Positions 15,606 through 23,747 of a stretch of DNA of 39,886 nt are shown here, piece by piece. This stretch comes from Deltaproteobacteria bacterium (GTDB taxonomy: Bacteria > Desulfobacterota > Binatia > UBA9968): contig JACPSE010000099.1 of NCBI GenBank assembly GCA_016193465.1, forward strand, positions 1-39,886, read 5' to 3'. The position numbers were made by a program, and so were the translations under genes. Numbering within the stretch: position 1 is the stretch's first letter; every line of letters starts with the position of its first letter. The notes under the pieces were generated by a model. It was not told where the DNA came from, searched no databases, and was given only the letters and a program-made list of their open reading frames with translations.

Positions 15606-16559
15606 ATGCGTCGGCTGGATTTCATTAAGAGTTTTTTTCTGGCCCTGGTCTCCACGATGTTGCTCTTTGTATCCGGCGTTGCCATCCCGCTCGTCGGTGT
15701 CTTGTTGGTCCCGCTGGTTCCGCAGCCAGCGCTGGCGTTCGGCCTAAGGTGGGGGAAAGCCAGCGGCACGGGCCTTCTTCTCCTGGCTACCCTGCTGCTT
15801 TTCTTTCTCGGCGGCAAAGAATTGGCTCTGGGTTATTTCCTGTTGGCCCTAATGACGGTTTTGCTTTTGTTTTTTTTCGGTCGGGGTTGGTCCATAGAAT
15901 CAGTCGTTGCCGGGACAGCCGGCGGGGTGCTCGCTGCTGTTTACGCGGCGCTCTTCTATTTTTTTGGTTCTCTGTCGCTATTGCAGCAGATTTTGAGGGC
16001 GGCCCTTAGAGAAAATCTGGAAATCTCGCTCAAGGTCTACGAGAAGATCGGATTTTCCGGTGAGAGCCTCGAGGTCCTGAGAGGACGGGCGCCCCAAATC
16101 ATCGACGTGATGCTGCGAATTATGCCGGCCCTCACCTTTGCGATTTTCGTCGCGGTTATTCTTATGAACCTTTTCTTTCTCTGCCGTCGTTTCCCCGACC
16201 ACCACTTGGCCTTTGTTTCGACGGGCGATGTCCGGGAGTGGAAGTCGCCTGAGCCGCTGATCTGGTGCTTTATCCTGTCGGGTTTTTCTCTTTTTCTTCC
16301 CACAGGGGAGGTTGTTAAGAGTTTGGCTTTGAACTTTTTCCTGGCGGTTGCGGTTTTTTACTTCCTGCAGGGCCTTGCGATAGTTGCCTATTATTTTCAC
16401 CACAAGAAAGTCCCATATTTTTGGCGCAGTCTGGCTTATGCCCTTATCGTTTTTGAGCAGCTTTTCACCCTTTTTGTGGCGGGGCTGGGCCTGTTTGATC
16501 TTTGGGGCGATTTTCGCCGTTTGAAGAAAAAGGATTTGAATCCGAGCCAGGTCTCGTAA
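15606..16559 (+). CDS. DUF2232 (YybS-like) membrane protein
   Basis: A 317-residue protein with about eight hydrophobic helices in the DUF2232 arrangement, which is widely found between rpsR and rplI. The region around LEVLRGRAPQIIDVMLRIMPAL and the C-terminal FYFLQGLAIVAYYFHHKK are typical of this family. Function is not established; a role in membrane or cell-envelope homeostasis has been proposed by context only. ATG 15606 is my choice; TTG 15591 is in frame. Confidence 0.75.
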   Translation: MRRLDFIKSFFLALVSTMLLFVSGVAIPLVGVLLVPLVPQPALAFGLRWGKASGTGLLLLATLLLFFLGGKELALGYFLLALMTVLLLFFFGRGWSIESVVAGTAGGVLAAVYAALFYFFGSLSLLQQILRAALRENLEISLKVYEKIGFSGESLEVLRGRAPQIIDVMLRIMPALTFAIFVAVILMNLFFLCRRFPDHHLAFVSTGDVREWKSPEPLIWCFILSGFSLFLPTGEVVKSLALNFFLAVAVFYFLQGLAIVAYYFHHKKVPYFWRSLAYALIVFEQLFTLFVAGLGLFDLWGDFRRLKKKDLNPSQVS

Positions 16560-16562
16560 CTA

Positions 16563-16625
16563 TTTGAACGATTTGAACGGTTAGAACGTTTCAAACGTTT
16601 AAGTTGTTCGAGCCGTTCGAGATGT
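16563..16625. repeat. Degenerate 9-bp tandem repeat, about seven units
   Basis: Between DUF2232 and rplI the sequence can be cut into 9-base units: TTTGAACGA, TTTGAACGG, TTAGAACGT, TTCAAACGT, TTAAGTTGT, TCGAGCCGT, TCGAGATGT. The first four share a TTnnAACG core, later units drift. Some units are near-inverted to others (GAACGTTTC). It lies 20 bases before the rplI start, inside the ribosomal operon leader. Confidence 0.65.
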
Positions 16626-16644
16626 TTGGCAAAAGGAGAGCAAT

Positions 16645-17094
16645 ATGGAAGTGATCTTGAAAGAGGATATTCTGAATGTCGGCAAGATGGGCGAGGTAGT
16701 TCGGGTGCGAGACGGCTACGCGCGCAATTATCTCCTGCCGCGCGGGTTGGTCCTAGTCGCCAATAAGAAAAACCTGAAAGGCTTCGAGCATCAAAAGCGG
16801 GTCATCGCTGCTCAAAGAGAGCGAGTTGTCAAGCAGGCCCAGGGCCTGGGCGAGAAGTTGGCCGCCGTGTCCTTGACTATAGAGGTCAAGACGGGAGAGG
16901 AGGGGAGGCTTTTCGGCTCGGTGACCAACATTGATATCGAGAAAGCCCTCAAGGCAAGAGGCTTCGACATAGAGCGTCGGAAGATTCACCTCGACGAGCC
17001 GATCAAGAACCTCGGGGACTACGAAGTGCCCGTTCGTTTGGCCGCGGACGTTACGGCTGCGGTGAAGGTCTCAGTGGTTCCCGAGGAGGGATAA
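16645..17094 (+). CDS. rplI: 50S ribosomal protein L9
   Basis: A 149-residue L9 with the N-terminal rRNA-binding domain (MEVILKEDILNVGKMGEVVRVRDGYARNYL) and the C-terminal domain (GRLFGSVTNIDI) joined by the long helix. AAAGGAGAG precedes the ATG. It ends the ribosomal block; the accessory region begins beyond it. Confidence 0.95.
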   Translation: MEVILKEDILNVGKMGEVVRVRDGYARNYLLPRGLVLVANKKNLKGFEHQKRVIAAQRERVVKQAQGLGEKLAAVSLTIEVKTGEEGRLFGSVTNIDIEKALKARGFDIERRKIHLDEPIKNLGDYEVPVRLAADVTAAVKVSVVPEEG

Positions 17095-17170
17095 AAGGCT
17101 AGGAATATTTCGCCGCCCGTCACTTGGCGCAATTTGTTGCAATCTCATCTTGCACCCACCTCAGCGCACC

Positions 17171-17290
17171 CGCCTTCCCTATAGAATCCAGCAAAAGTGG
17201 ATTGATGATATCGAGAAGTACGGTGAGGCGCATCCTCGTGAGTTGCCCCTCCTGGTCGTGCGCCCCGCCCGGTTTGAGATCCCGATGTAG
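17171..17290 (+). pseudogene. Unidentified gene fragment
   Basis: A 39-residue coherent reading ends at TAG 17288–17290 and includes QKWIDDIEKYGEAHPRELP followed by LLVVRPARFEIPM. It looks like the 3' end of a small gene, in the style of resolvase- or endonuclease-like accessory proteins, but I cannot name the family. Upstream of it no start or family sequence is seen. Confidence 0.3.
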
Positions 17291-17305
17291 TTGCCAAAAT
17301 GGTGG

Positions 17306-17432
17306 GCCGGGTCTGGAACCCCATTTTGGGCCGAGAGTATCCGATAGGGCAGCGGTTATGTCAGAGTGGGAGTGGGTTACCGGCAGGGGTGGACATTCGT
17401 TAGGCGCTGGAGTATGAGGGCTTTTAGATTAA
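17306..17432 (+). repeat. Dispersed repeat element, copy 2
   Basis: It shares blocks with 28262–28411 in the same order: an ATTTTG segment, GAGAGTATCCG, TTATGTCA, GGGGTGGACAT, CTGGAGTA and GAGGGCTTTTAGATTAA. Read on the complement the blocks CTGACA (17359–17364) and GATACT (17336–17341) are 17 bases apart, a promoter-like pair pointing away from the binding-protein gene. The copy ends about 60 bases before the binding-protein pseudogene. Confidence 0.65.
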
Positions 17433-17493
17433 CGGAGCCTATGAAGAATCAGAGGCTGAAACTTCGGGTTTTTTGAAAGCCAGGAGGAAAGCT

Positions 17494-17993
17494 ATGAAAA
17501 CCAAATACTCTGCGGTAATCATGCAGGCCCGTATTCATGAGTGTTTTATCCATGGGGTTATTTTGACCTTCATGTTGTTTCCTTTGATCCTGGGAGTTGA
17601 AGTACCTCTCTGGGCGGCCTCTGTAGAAGAGGAGGCAGCAGCCAAAAGGGTCCCATCCCTATAGCCTCCAATTCGGACCGAATAGAAGAAATGAAGACAA
17701 AGCGAGGCGCGCCCGTGGACTGGGTCGGAGTAGAGCCGGTGATCTCCCGCCAACATCCCATAGCTTTGGCTCGTGGCGCCCCTCGTCCCAACGCAGCCAA
17801 GTTGTACATTGATTATGTTTTGTCCAGAGAAGGGCAGGAAATAGCCAGAAGCACTCTTCAATTGCCCGACAGGGCAGATGTAAAACCGCCGTTCAGCATC
17901 AAGGGATTTAAGCTGCATTATGCGGATTTGAGCTTGGCTGATCGTTACGAGGAAATCACCAAGAAATTTGACACTATGTTTAAACAGAGGTAG
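17494..17993 (+). pseudogene. Family-1 substrate-binding protein, internal deletion
   Basis: The 5' part (ATG 17494 with AGGAGG upstream) encodes a signal peptide and the first mature residues (VPLWAASVEEEAAAKR). The frame stops at 17662–17664. In a second frame the sequence resumes as ASNSDRIEEMKTKRGAPVDW, VEPVISRQHPIALARGAPRPN and the family C-terminus ending at 17993. Intact paralogues nearby are 338–351 residues; here about 200 central residues are missing, with the joint near 17645–17655. A deletion, not a sequencing error, is needed. It would not make a binding protein. Confidence 0.8.
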
Positions 17994-18005
17994 TAAGGAC
18001 TGGGC

Positions 18006-18069
18006 AAAGATGTGCTAGAAGGGGGAGTAAAGGGCTTTAGGATGATTAACCAAGCGACAGTGCGCAAGG
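18006..18069 (+). repeat. Composite of two local repeats
   Basis: Bases 18006–18031 match 19356–19381 inside the Fe-S protein gene at 24 of 26 positions. Bases 18031–18069 match 21553–21591 at about 34 of 39 positions (core GGCTTTAGGA … AACCAAG … GACAGTGCGC). Both copies of the second part can be read in the same frame ((G/S)FR..NQ.TVR), so they may be remains of a gene. The segment lies just before a binding-protein gene. Confidence 0.55.
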
Positions 18070-18102
18070 TTTTTGCTGCTTTGAGATAAGAAGGAGTGAT
18101 TT

Positions 18103-19119
18103 ATGAAAAACTATTCTCTTCCAGTTCTTTTGGCGCTAGCCATCTTCTTTTCTCCTGCCTATGGCGATGACGACTTGCGTTCCGTTGCAGAAGGGGCGAA
18201 AAGAGAGGGATCGCTGACCCTTTACATGAGCGCACAGGTCACGGACATTCAAAGGCTGCTGGAGGGATTCAGGAGGCACTACCCCTTTGCCAAAACTGAA
18301 TTTATCCCGCTGACCGGAGAGAGACTTCTTGCTCGCATCATCACGGAGACCAGTGCCCGTCGCTACAGCGCCGACGTTTATCGCCTGGACCTTCTGCGGG
18401 TACAGGAGCTCCTAAAGAGAAGCCTTCTTGAAAAATACACCCCTCCTGAGGCTGCCAGGTATCCCAGGGAACTTAGAGATCCTGAGGGTCGCTGGACAGG
18501 GCACGCCCTGACCCTTGAAGTCATGGGGTGGAATACTAAGCTGCTACCTAAGGAGCTTGTCCCAAAGAAATTTGACGACCTTCTAAGGCCGGGGCTTAAA
18601 GGAAAGATCGCTATTGAAAGCACCACCTGGGACTGGTTTACAGCAGTGCAAGAGCTGATGGGGGGTGAGGAAAAGGGGCTGGCCTTCATGAGAGCGCTGG
18701 CGGCTCAAAAGCCAACACTTCGGAGAGGTCATACCCTTTTGAGCCAGCTCGTTGCTGCGGGTGAAGATCCGTTGGCAGCTACCCTGCATTCCAACGGAAT
18801 CGAGACGCTACGACTGAGAGGAGCGCCCGTAGATTGGACATGGACGGATCCGGTGCTTAGCAAAGTGCAAATCATTGGCGTGGCCGGAAAGGCTCCTCAT
18901 CCGAATATGGCGCGCCTGTTTGTCAACTTTGCCCTCTCCAGGGAGGGGCAGACAATTCTTGGAGACGTGGGGAGAACTCCCGCCGACCCGGAAGTGGTCC
19001 CCTCCCTTTCATCTAGACTCTCGATCAAAGGAAAAAGGCTTTTTGTCTATCCTCCGGAATGGGGTGAAAGGGGAAATGAGCTGAGAGAGCGTTTCGAAGA
19101 AGTCCTTGGGAAAAACTGA
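18103..19119 (+). CDS. Extracellular family-1 solute-binding protein (orphan)
   Basis: A 338-residue periplasmic binding protein with a signal peptide (about 1–21, cut near AYG). The mature part opens with VAEGAKREGSLTLYMSAQ, typical of the ferric-ion/putrescine-like SBP class, and has the shared C-terminal block RGAPVDWTWTDPVLSK … GKAPHPNMARLFVNFALSREGQ. AAGGAG precedes the ATG. No ABC permease or ATPase gene is nearby. The substrate is unknown: iron-type tyrosines are not obvious, so an organic ligand is as likely. The Fe-S reductase-like gene starts 17 bases after its stop, suggesting co-transcription. Confidence 0.85.
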   Translation: MKNYSLPVLLALAIFFSPAYGDDDLRSVAEGAKREGSLTLYMSAQVTDIQRLLEGFRRHYPFAKTEFIPLTGERLLARIITETSARRYSADVYRLDLLRVQELLKRSLLEKYTPPEAARYPRELRDPEGRWTGHALTLEVMGWNTKLLPKELVPKKFDDLLRPGLKGKIAIESTTWDWFTAVQELMGGEEKGLAFMRALAAQKPTLRRGHTLLSQLVAAGEDPLAATLHSNGIETLRLRGAPVDWTWTDPVLSKVQIIGVAGKAPHPNMARLFVNFALSREGQTILGDVGRTPADPEVVPSLSSRLSIKGKRLFVYPPEWGERGNELRERFEEVLGKN

Positions 19120-19136
19120 AATGCGGAGGCTTTCTA

Positions 19137-20360
19137 ATGCTGACAGGCAGGCAGCGTAATCCACGGTCTTACCGTATTGTAGGGCCTCAGCGACAAATCG
19201 ACGAGCGTGAGGCCCCTCACTCCCGGGTCGATCTTGGGGAACTTGGAGAGCGGTTCAGCGCCCTGCGGAAGAGCCGCGCTGGCGAGGATCCTTTCAAGCG
19301 TGTCTTGTGGGCCGGCGGTGGTGGAGACCCGAACAACTCTTTAAACCCTATCATGAAAGATGTGCCGGAAGGGGGAGTAAATCCTAATCGGATACCTGTC
19401 TCCGACCCCGCCAAAATGGCGCGCAACATCAAAGAGATCGCCCGCTTCCTCGGCGCCGATGTGGTGGGGATCACTGACCTCGATCAGGCCTATGTCTATT
19501 CCCACCGTGCCAGAGGCAACGCTGCCACGGGGGAGAAACCGGGAGACCCGATTCATCTGCCCCATCGCTATGCCATCTGTATGGGTTTTGCCTTTGATTA
19601 CTACAAGTTTCTCAGTAATAACAGTCGGATCTCAGACGCTGAGTATGGGCTGGGCATGATCCATACGATTCCAACCACTTTCATGCTGGCCGCCTACATC
19701 CGCGAGATGGGTTACCCTGCGCAGGCGCACCATTACGGGAGGTACGTGGTCAGTCCTATACCTTTGGCGGTTAACGCCGGGCTAGGGGAGTTGGGACGTC
19801 ACGGGTTGCTCATCAATGAGGAGTACGGCTCCCGGCTGCAGTTGTCTACAGTTACGACGGATCTCCCACTGGCAGTTGACGAGCCCGTTGATATTGGAGT
19901 TGAGGAAGTCTGCAAGTACTGTATGAAGTGTGCCCGCATTTGTCCCTCGCACAGCATTTCTTTTGGAGGCAAGGAGGTTTATAACGGGGTGGAGAAGTAC
20001 CGCATCAACGCGGACACCTGCTACAAGTACCGGCTGGCATCGAGGGGCCAATGGACCGTTTGTGTTATTTGTGTCTCCTCGTGTTGTTACAACAAGCCTA
20101 AGGCATGGTGGCATACGCTGGCCTGCTGGACGATCAAGAAGACCCCGATACCGTTACGCCCGCTCTTGATCAAGCCCTTGCTCTGGATTGACGATCTTTT
20201 CTGGGGCAAGAGGCCCTGGAAACATATGAAGTGGCTGGACTACGACAACGCCCCTACGCCCGTGACCTGTAATATACCCGGCTGCCAGGCGAAGCACGCC
20301 AACCTGCAGCATAAGCGGCTCCATGTTACCAAGCCGGCAGCAGGGGGCTTGGTGAGCTGA
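19137..20360 (+). CDS. Reductive-dehalogenase-like Fe-S protein, cytoplasmic
   Basis: A 407-residue protein of the reductive dehalogenase/QueG-like corrinoid Fe-S group. The N-terminal half has MARNIKEIARFLGADVVGIT, a segment shared with RdhA homologues, and NAGLGELGRHGLLINEEYGSR-type residues (GELGRHGLLI) near 225. Two cluster motifs follow: CKYCMKCARICP (about 259–270) and a second set with CVICVSSC (about 306–313). There is no twin-arginine signal, unlike respiratory dehalogenases, so it is probably cytoplasmic; a B12 cofactor is inferred from the family. The basic N-terminal ~60 residues are unusual. GGAGG precedes ATG 19137. Its 3' end is repeated at 21642–21839. The substrate is unknown; the neighbouring binding proteins may import it. 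Confidence 0.75.
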   Translation: MLTGRQRNPRSYRIVGPQRQIDEREAPHSRVDLGELGERFSALRKSRAGEDPFKRVLWAGGGGDPNNSLNPIMKDVPEGGVNPNRIPVSDPAKMARNIKEIARFLGADVVGITDLDQAYVYSHRARGNAATGEKPGDPIHLPHRYAICMGFAFDYYKFLSNNSRISDAEYGLGMIHTIPTTFMLAAYIREMGYPAQAHHYGRYVVSPIPLAVNAGLGELGRHGLLINEEYGSRLQLSTVTTDLPLAVDEPVDIGVEEVCKYCMKCARICPSHSISFGGKEVYNGVEKYRINADTCYKYRLASRGQWTVCVICVSSCCYNKPKAWWHTLACWTIKKTPIPLRPLLIKPLLWIDDLFWGKRPWKHMKWLDYDNAPTPVTCNIPGCQAKHANLQHKRLHVTKPAAGGLVS

Positions 20361-20479
20361 GGGGGAGGCAAGAAACTGCAACGGGCGCAGGAGCCGTTTC
20401 ATGTCGGCAGCGCCCGGAGCGGAAACGCAACAACAGAGGTTTTCACAAGACTGTCAACGGCGAAACACGGGAGGTTGTT

Positions 20480-21553
20480 ATGGCGGCAAGATTCTCTCTT
20501 GGCGGAATAAAGTTTCTGGCGATTCTGCTTGCGGGGTACGTAGGTTTTCTTTATCAACCGATCGGCGGTGGCCGTGCCCACGGCCAGACAGCGCCCTTTT
20601 ATCAGGGCAAAACCATTCGGATCATTGTAGGATTTACTTCGGGAGGGCTCTACGACCAGTATGCGCGTATTCTCTCGCGTTACATGCCCAGGCACATTCC
20701 TGGAAATCCCGACATAATCGTACAGAATATGCCGGGTGCGGGCTCCTTGATTGCTTCCAACTATGTTTATGGTGTGGCGAAGCCCGACGGCTTAACTCTT
20801 GGGATGGTTAGCAGTGGGGTCTATCTGGACCAGCTACTGGGGCGAAAGGAAGTCAATCATGACGTGCGCAAGTTTGTCTGGATTGGCAGCGTCGATCAAA
20901 GTGATCTGATGCTCTATATGAGAGCCGATGCGCCCTGGAAATCCGTTGAGGACATTGCCACGGCGGCCGAGCCTCCGAAGTGCGGAGCAACAGGGACAGC
21001 CGACAGCACCACGATTCTGGGCGATGTCCTGGAAGAGACAGTCGGGCTCAAATTTAAGATCGTGCGCGGCTATCCGGGAGCGTCCGAGATCGATATGGCG
21101 ATAGGAAAGGGAGAAATTCACTGCCGTGGAACAGGCATAACCACCCACTTTTCTCGTGAGCCTTTTTTGACCTGGCACCGGGAAGGATTCGACCGCCACA
21201 TCATCCAAACTGGGGTCAAAAGAGACCCCCGCCTACCCGACACACCGACACTCCATGAGCTTATGGGCAAAAAGAAGACACCAGAGATAAGCAGAGCGAT
21301 TGCTCGGGTTCTATTGCTTGGGCGAACACTCGGCCGGCCCATGCTGGCTACCCCCGGGATCCCTGCGGACCGCGTTAGAGTTCTGCGTGAGGCCTACCTC
21401 AAGGCATTCAAAGAACCGGAGGTTATAGCCGAGGCACAGAAGAGAAGATTGGACCTTGATTCCCTGAGGGGTGAGGAGCTCGAGGCTGTGATGCGAGAGG
21501 TGATCAATCAACCTCGTGAGGTCGTTGAGCGAGTCAGAAAGATGGCAGAGTAA
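20480..21553 (+). CDS. TctC/Bug-type tripartite transporter binding protein
   Basis: A 357-residue periplasmic protein with a signal segment (about 1–35) and the TctC/Bug fold: YQGKTIRIIVGFTSGGLYDQ, then ILSRYMPRHIPGNP, VQNMPGAGSLIASNYVY and a C-terminal PADRVRVLREAYLKAFKEPE. These bind carboxylates or aromatic acids for tripartite transporters. TctA and TctB are absent here, so it is an orphan. It lies between the Fe-S protein gene and a partial copy of that gene's 3' end, which implies a duplication around it. Confidence 0.85.
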   Translation: MAARFSLGGIKFLAILLAGYVGFLYQPIGGGRAHGQTAPFYQGKTIRIIVGFTSGGLYDQYARILSRYMPRHIPGNPDIIVQNMPGAGSLIASNYVYGVAKPDGLTLGMVSSGVYLDQLLGRKEVNHDVRKFVWIGSVDQSDLMLYMRADAPWKSVEDIATAAEPPKCGATGTADSTTILGDVLEETVGLKFKIVRGYPGASEIDMAIGKGEIHCRGTGITTHFSREPFLTWHREGFDRHIIQTGVKRDPRLPDTPTLHELMGKKKTPEISRAIARVLLLGRTLGRPMLATPGIPADRVRVLREAYLKAFKEPEVIAEAQKRRLDLDSLRGEELEAVMREVINQPREVVERVRKMAE

Positions 21554-21591
21554 GAGCTTTAGGACGATGAACCAAGTGACAGTGCGCGAGG
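21553..21591 (+). repeat. Second copy of the 39-bp local repeat
   Basis: It matches 18031–18069 with five differences. It begins at the stop of the TctC gene and is followed 50 bases later by the duplicated 3' end of the Fe-S gene. An in-frame ATG (MNQVTVREEE…) ends at a TGA soon after, so no gene is intact here. Confidence 0.55.
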
Positions 21592-21641
21592 AGGAGCTGG
21601 TGGTGAAGTGACGTATATTCCCGGTCAATCCCTGTATGTTG

Positions 21642-21839
21642 CTCCTTATTGTCCCGTTGCTTTGGATCGACGATCTTTTTTGGGGCAAGCGGCCCTGGAA
21701 ACATATGAAGTGGCTGGACTACGACAATGCCCCTACGCCCGTGACCTGTAATATACCCGGCTGCCAGGCGAAGCACGCCAACCTGCAGCATAAGCGGCTC
21801 CATGTTACCAAGCCGGTAGCTGGGGGGGCGGTGAGCTGA
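21642..21839 (+). pseudogene. Duplicated 3' end of the Fe-S protein gene
   Basis: The last ~66 codons (LLWIDDLFWGKRPWKHMKW … TCNIPGCQAKHANLQHKR) repeat residues ~345–407 of the Fe-S protein, with nearly the same DNA; between the matching parts only a handful of bases differ, mostly near the 3' end. It lacks both Fe-S motifs. Recent duplication followed by deletion is the simplest reading. Confidence 0.85.
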
Positions 21840-21856
21840 GGGGTAGGGGTTTTTCC

Positions 21857-22024
21857 ATGGAAATCATTAACGACGAGACGCCCGAAATTAACCTGGCTTT
21901 TATCTCGCGCTTTTTCGGTTTTCGCTCTCATATTAGAGACTTTAGGATAGAGCCGGTCCGGGCCAATTTTTATCATCCGGGAGGTCAGGGCTGGGGTTTG
22001 CCTTTTGTTTGGATTGAAAAATAG
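21857..22024 (+). CDS. Short hypothetical frame (55 codons)
   Basis: A frame from ATG 21857 to TAG 22022–22024 encodes MEIINDETPEINLAFISRFF … GLPFVWIEK. It has no clear ribosome site and no family I recognise. It may be a fragment left by the rearrangement that duplicated the Fe-S gene end. Codon choice is ordinary. Confidence 0.25.
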   Translation: MEIINDETPEINLAFISRFFGFRSHIRDFRIEPVRANFYHPGGQGWGLPFVWIEK

Positions 22025-22095
22025 GTTGTTGGTGTATACGTTGACCGCAAGCAAACGGAAGATCGGGCTCCCGTCAGAAAAGGAGGTAAACCCCT

Positions 22096-23151
22096 ATGAA
22101 GCTTCGTGATGCAGGCATCTTGTTCGTTCTCGGCATTTGGTTAATTCTTTCCTATAACCCAGCTAATGCGGCCAGCTTGGCTGACGTCGCTCTCTATCGA
22201 GGGGCCGACCGCCAGGCCAGGCTTGAGAATGCTGCCAAAGCGGAAGGCGAGTTCACCTGGTATACGACACTTTCAGCGGAGACTAACAGAAAAATGCTGG
22301 AAGCCTTTCAGAAGCTCTATCCGTTCATCCAGCCCAAGCTCGTCCGCTTGAGTTCGGATAGGCTTGTGCGGCGCTACACAACGGAATACCAGGCCAAGAG
22401 CTTCTTGGCTGATGTTCTGGACACCAATGACTCCCACATCGAGTTCTTTCGCCGCAAGGGGATGCTCCAACCTTATTACACGCCGATGGCTGAAAAGTTT
22501 GACAAGCGATTTATCCACCCACAGAGTTATTGGGTAGCCAACCGGGTCACGATGACGCTGCTTGGTTACAACACTCGTTTGGTCAAGCCCACCGAGGTTC
22601 CTCAGCGCTACGAAGACCTTCTCGATCCAAAGTGGAAAGACAAGATGTCAATGGAGCGCGAAGACGCCCCATGGTTTATGGCCTTGATGGAGTATTGGGG
22701 TGAGCAAAAAGGCGAGGCTTTTTTTCAGAGACTTCGAAGCCAGAATCCCAGGATCCGGAGCGGCCACACCCACCTTGCGCAGTTGATCGCCGCCGGTGAG
22801 GATTTTCTATCTCCCAATGCCCACAGCCAGGGGATGGCTTCGGGAAAGCGCCTGGGTGCGCCGGTCGATTGGGCTAACCTCGAGCCAGTCGTCGCGGCGA
22901 GTAACGTTAGCGCTTTGGCGAAAAACGCCCCGCACCCCAACGCGGCTTTGATTTTTCTTGATTTCATGCTGAGCAGGGATGGCGGGCAGAAAGTCATTCG
23001 AGAAGTCAATCGGATTCCAACGCATCCGGAAGTCTTACCTGACCCGGCCCGTTTGCGAGAGGGATTCGACTTTATTGTCATAGATCCGGTTAAGTATAAC
23101 GATCATATCGACCGCTATAGTAAGCTCTGGCACGGGTGGTTTCTACAATAA
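22096..23151 (+). CDS. Extracellular family-1 solute-binding protein (orphan)
   Basis: A 351-residue paralogue of the 18103 protein with signal peptide (about 1–26, cut near ANA). It has AAKAEGEFTWYTTLSAETNR at the start of the mature fold, VPQRYEDLLDPKWKDK in the centre and GAPVDWANLEPVVAAS … NAPHPNAALIFLDFMLSRDGG near the end. GGAGG lies before the ATG. No permease or ATPase is adjacent. A cupin gene follows 34 bases later. The ligand is unknown; divergence from the other copies suggests different ligands. Confidence 0.85.
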   Translation: MKLRDAGILFVLGIWLILSYNPANAASLADVALYRGADRQARLENAAKAEGEFTWYTTLSAETNRKMLEAFQKLYPFIQPKLVRLSSDRLVRRYTTEYQAKSFLADVLDTNDSHIEFFRRKGMLQPYYTPMAEKFDKRFIHPQSYWVANRVTMTLLGYNTRLVKPTEVPQRYEDLLDPKWKDKMSMEREDAPWFMALMEYWGEQKGEAFFQRLRSQNPRIRSGHTHLAQLIAAGEDFLSPNAHSQGMASGKRLGAPVDWANLEPVVAASNVSALAKNAPHPNAALIFLDFMLSRDGGQKVIREVNRIPTHPEVLPDPARLREGFDFIVIDPVKYNDHIDRYSKLWHGWFLQ

Positions 23152-23185
23152 CTGGCCGCAAGAACACGTTCTAAGGAGGTGCAGG

Positions 23186-23731
23186 GTGGAAAAGCAAATG
23201 TACGACGAAGAGCGCTGCTTTGTGCGCAATATTGGCAGCCAGGGTTACAGCCTGGAACGGGAGCTGGCGCGCCTGAGGAGTCTTCCCCGGGTCATCAAAG
23301 CTTCCGACCGTTCTTGGCGAGGCGGACCCCAGGTGTGGCATAAAAACATGATGAATCCGGGTTATGGGTTGACACAGAGCCTGCATTGTTCCCTCGAGGA
23401 GTTGAGTCCTGGAGGGCGGTCGCAGAAGCATGGGCATCAGAATCCTGCGTTGTTGTATGTAGTGGAAGGACAGGGGTACGATATTCACGATGGAGTGCGG
23501 TACGACTGGGGCGCGGGGGATTTGGTGGTGGTGACGCCTGGCTGCGTGCATCAGCATTTCAATGCGTTAAACGATCGTCCGGCGCGGGTGCTGATTATTA
23601 AGGGCAAGCCGTTGTATTTGTTTATGGGGTTGTGGTTTCAGGGGTTTGTGGAAAAGGCGCCGAAGCAGCCGGCGCCGGGGTGGGAGAATTTCAAGCCCAT
23701 TGACGGTTCTTTCCTGGAAAAGCGCGGCTAG
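23186..23731 (+). CDS. Single-domain cupin protein
   Basis: A 181-residue protein with one cupin barrel: SPGGRSQKHGHQNPALLYVVEGQG (metal-type histidines and glutamate, about 74–97) and PGCVHQHFNALN (about 126–137). Likely a metal-binding dioxygenase or sensor-like protein; the substrate is unknown. The GTG start follows AAGGAGG. It is in line with the binding-protein gene before it and ends against a convergent gene. Confidence 0.7.
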   Translation: MEKQMYDEERCFVRNIGSQGYSLERELARLRSLPRVIKASDRSWRGGPQVWHKNMMNPGYGLTQSLHCSLEELSPGGRSQKHGHQNPALLYVVEGQGYDIHDGVRYDWGAGDLVVVTPGCVHQHFNALNDRPARVLIIKGKPLYLFMGLWFQGFVEKAPKQPAPGWENFKPIDGSFLEKRG

Positions 23732-23747
23732 ATTAGGATCAGCGCAG

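Larger units (their letters stand above)
17095..17493 (+). other. Gap with gene scrap and dispersed repeat
   Basis: This 399-base stretch contains a short coding-like remnant (17171–17290) and copy 2 of the dispersed element (17306–17432). The last 60 bases hold the ribosome site (AGGAGG, 17482–17487) of the following pseudogene. Confidence 0.5.
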
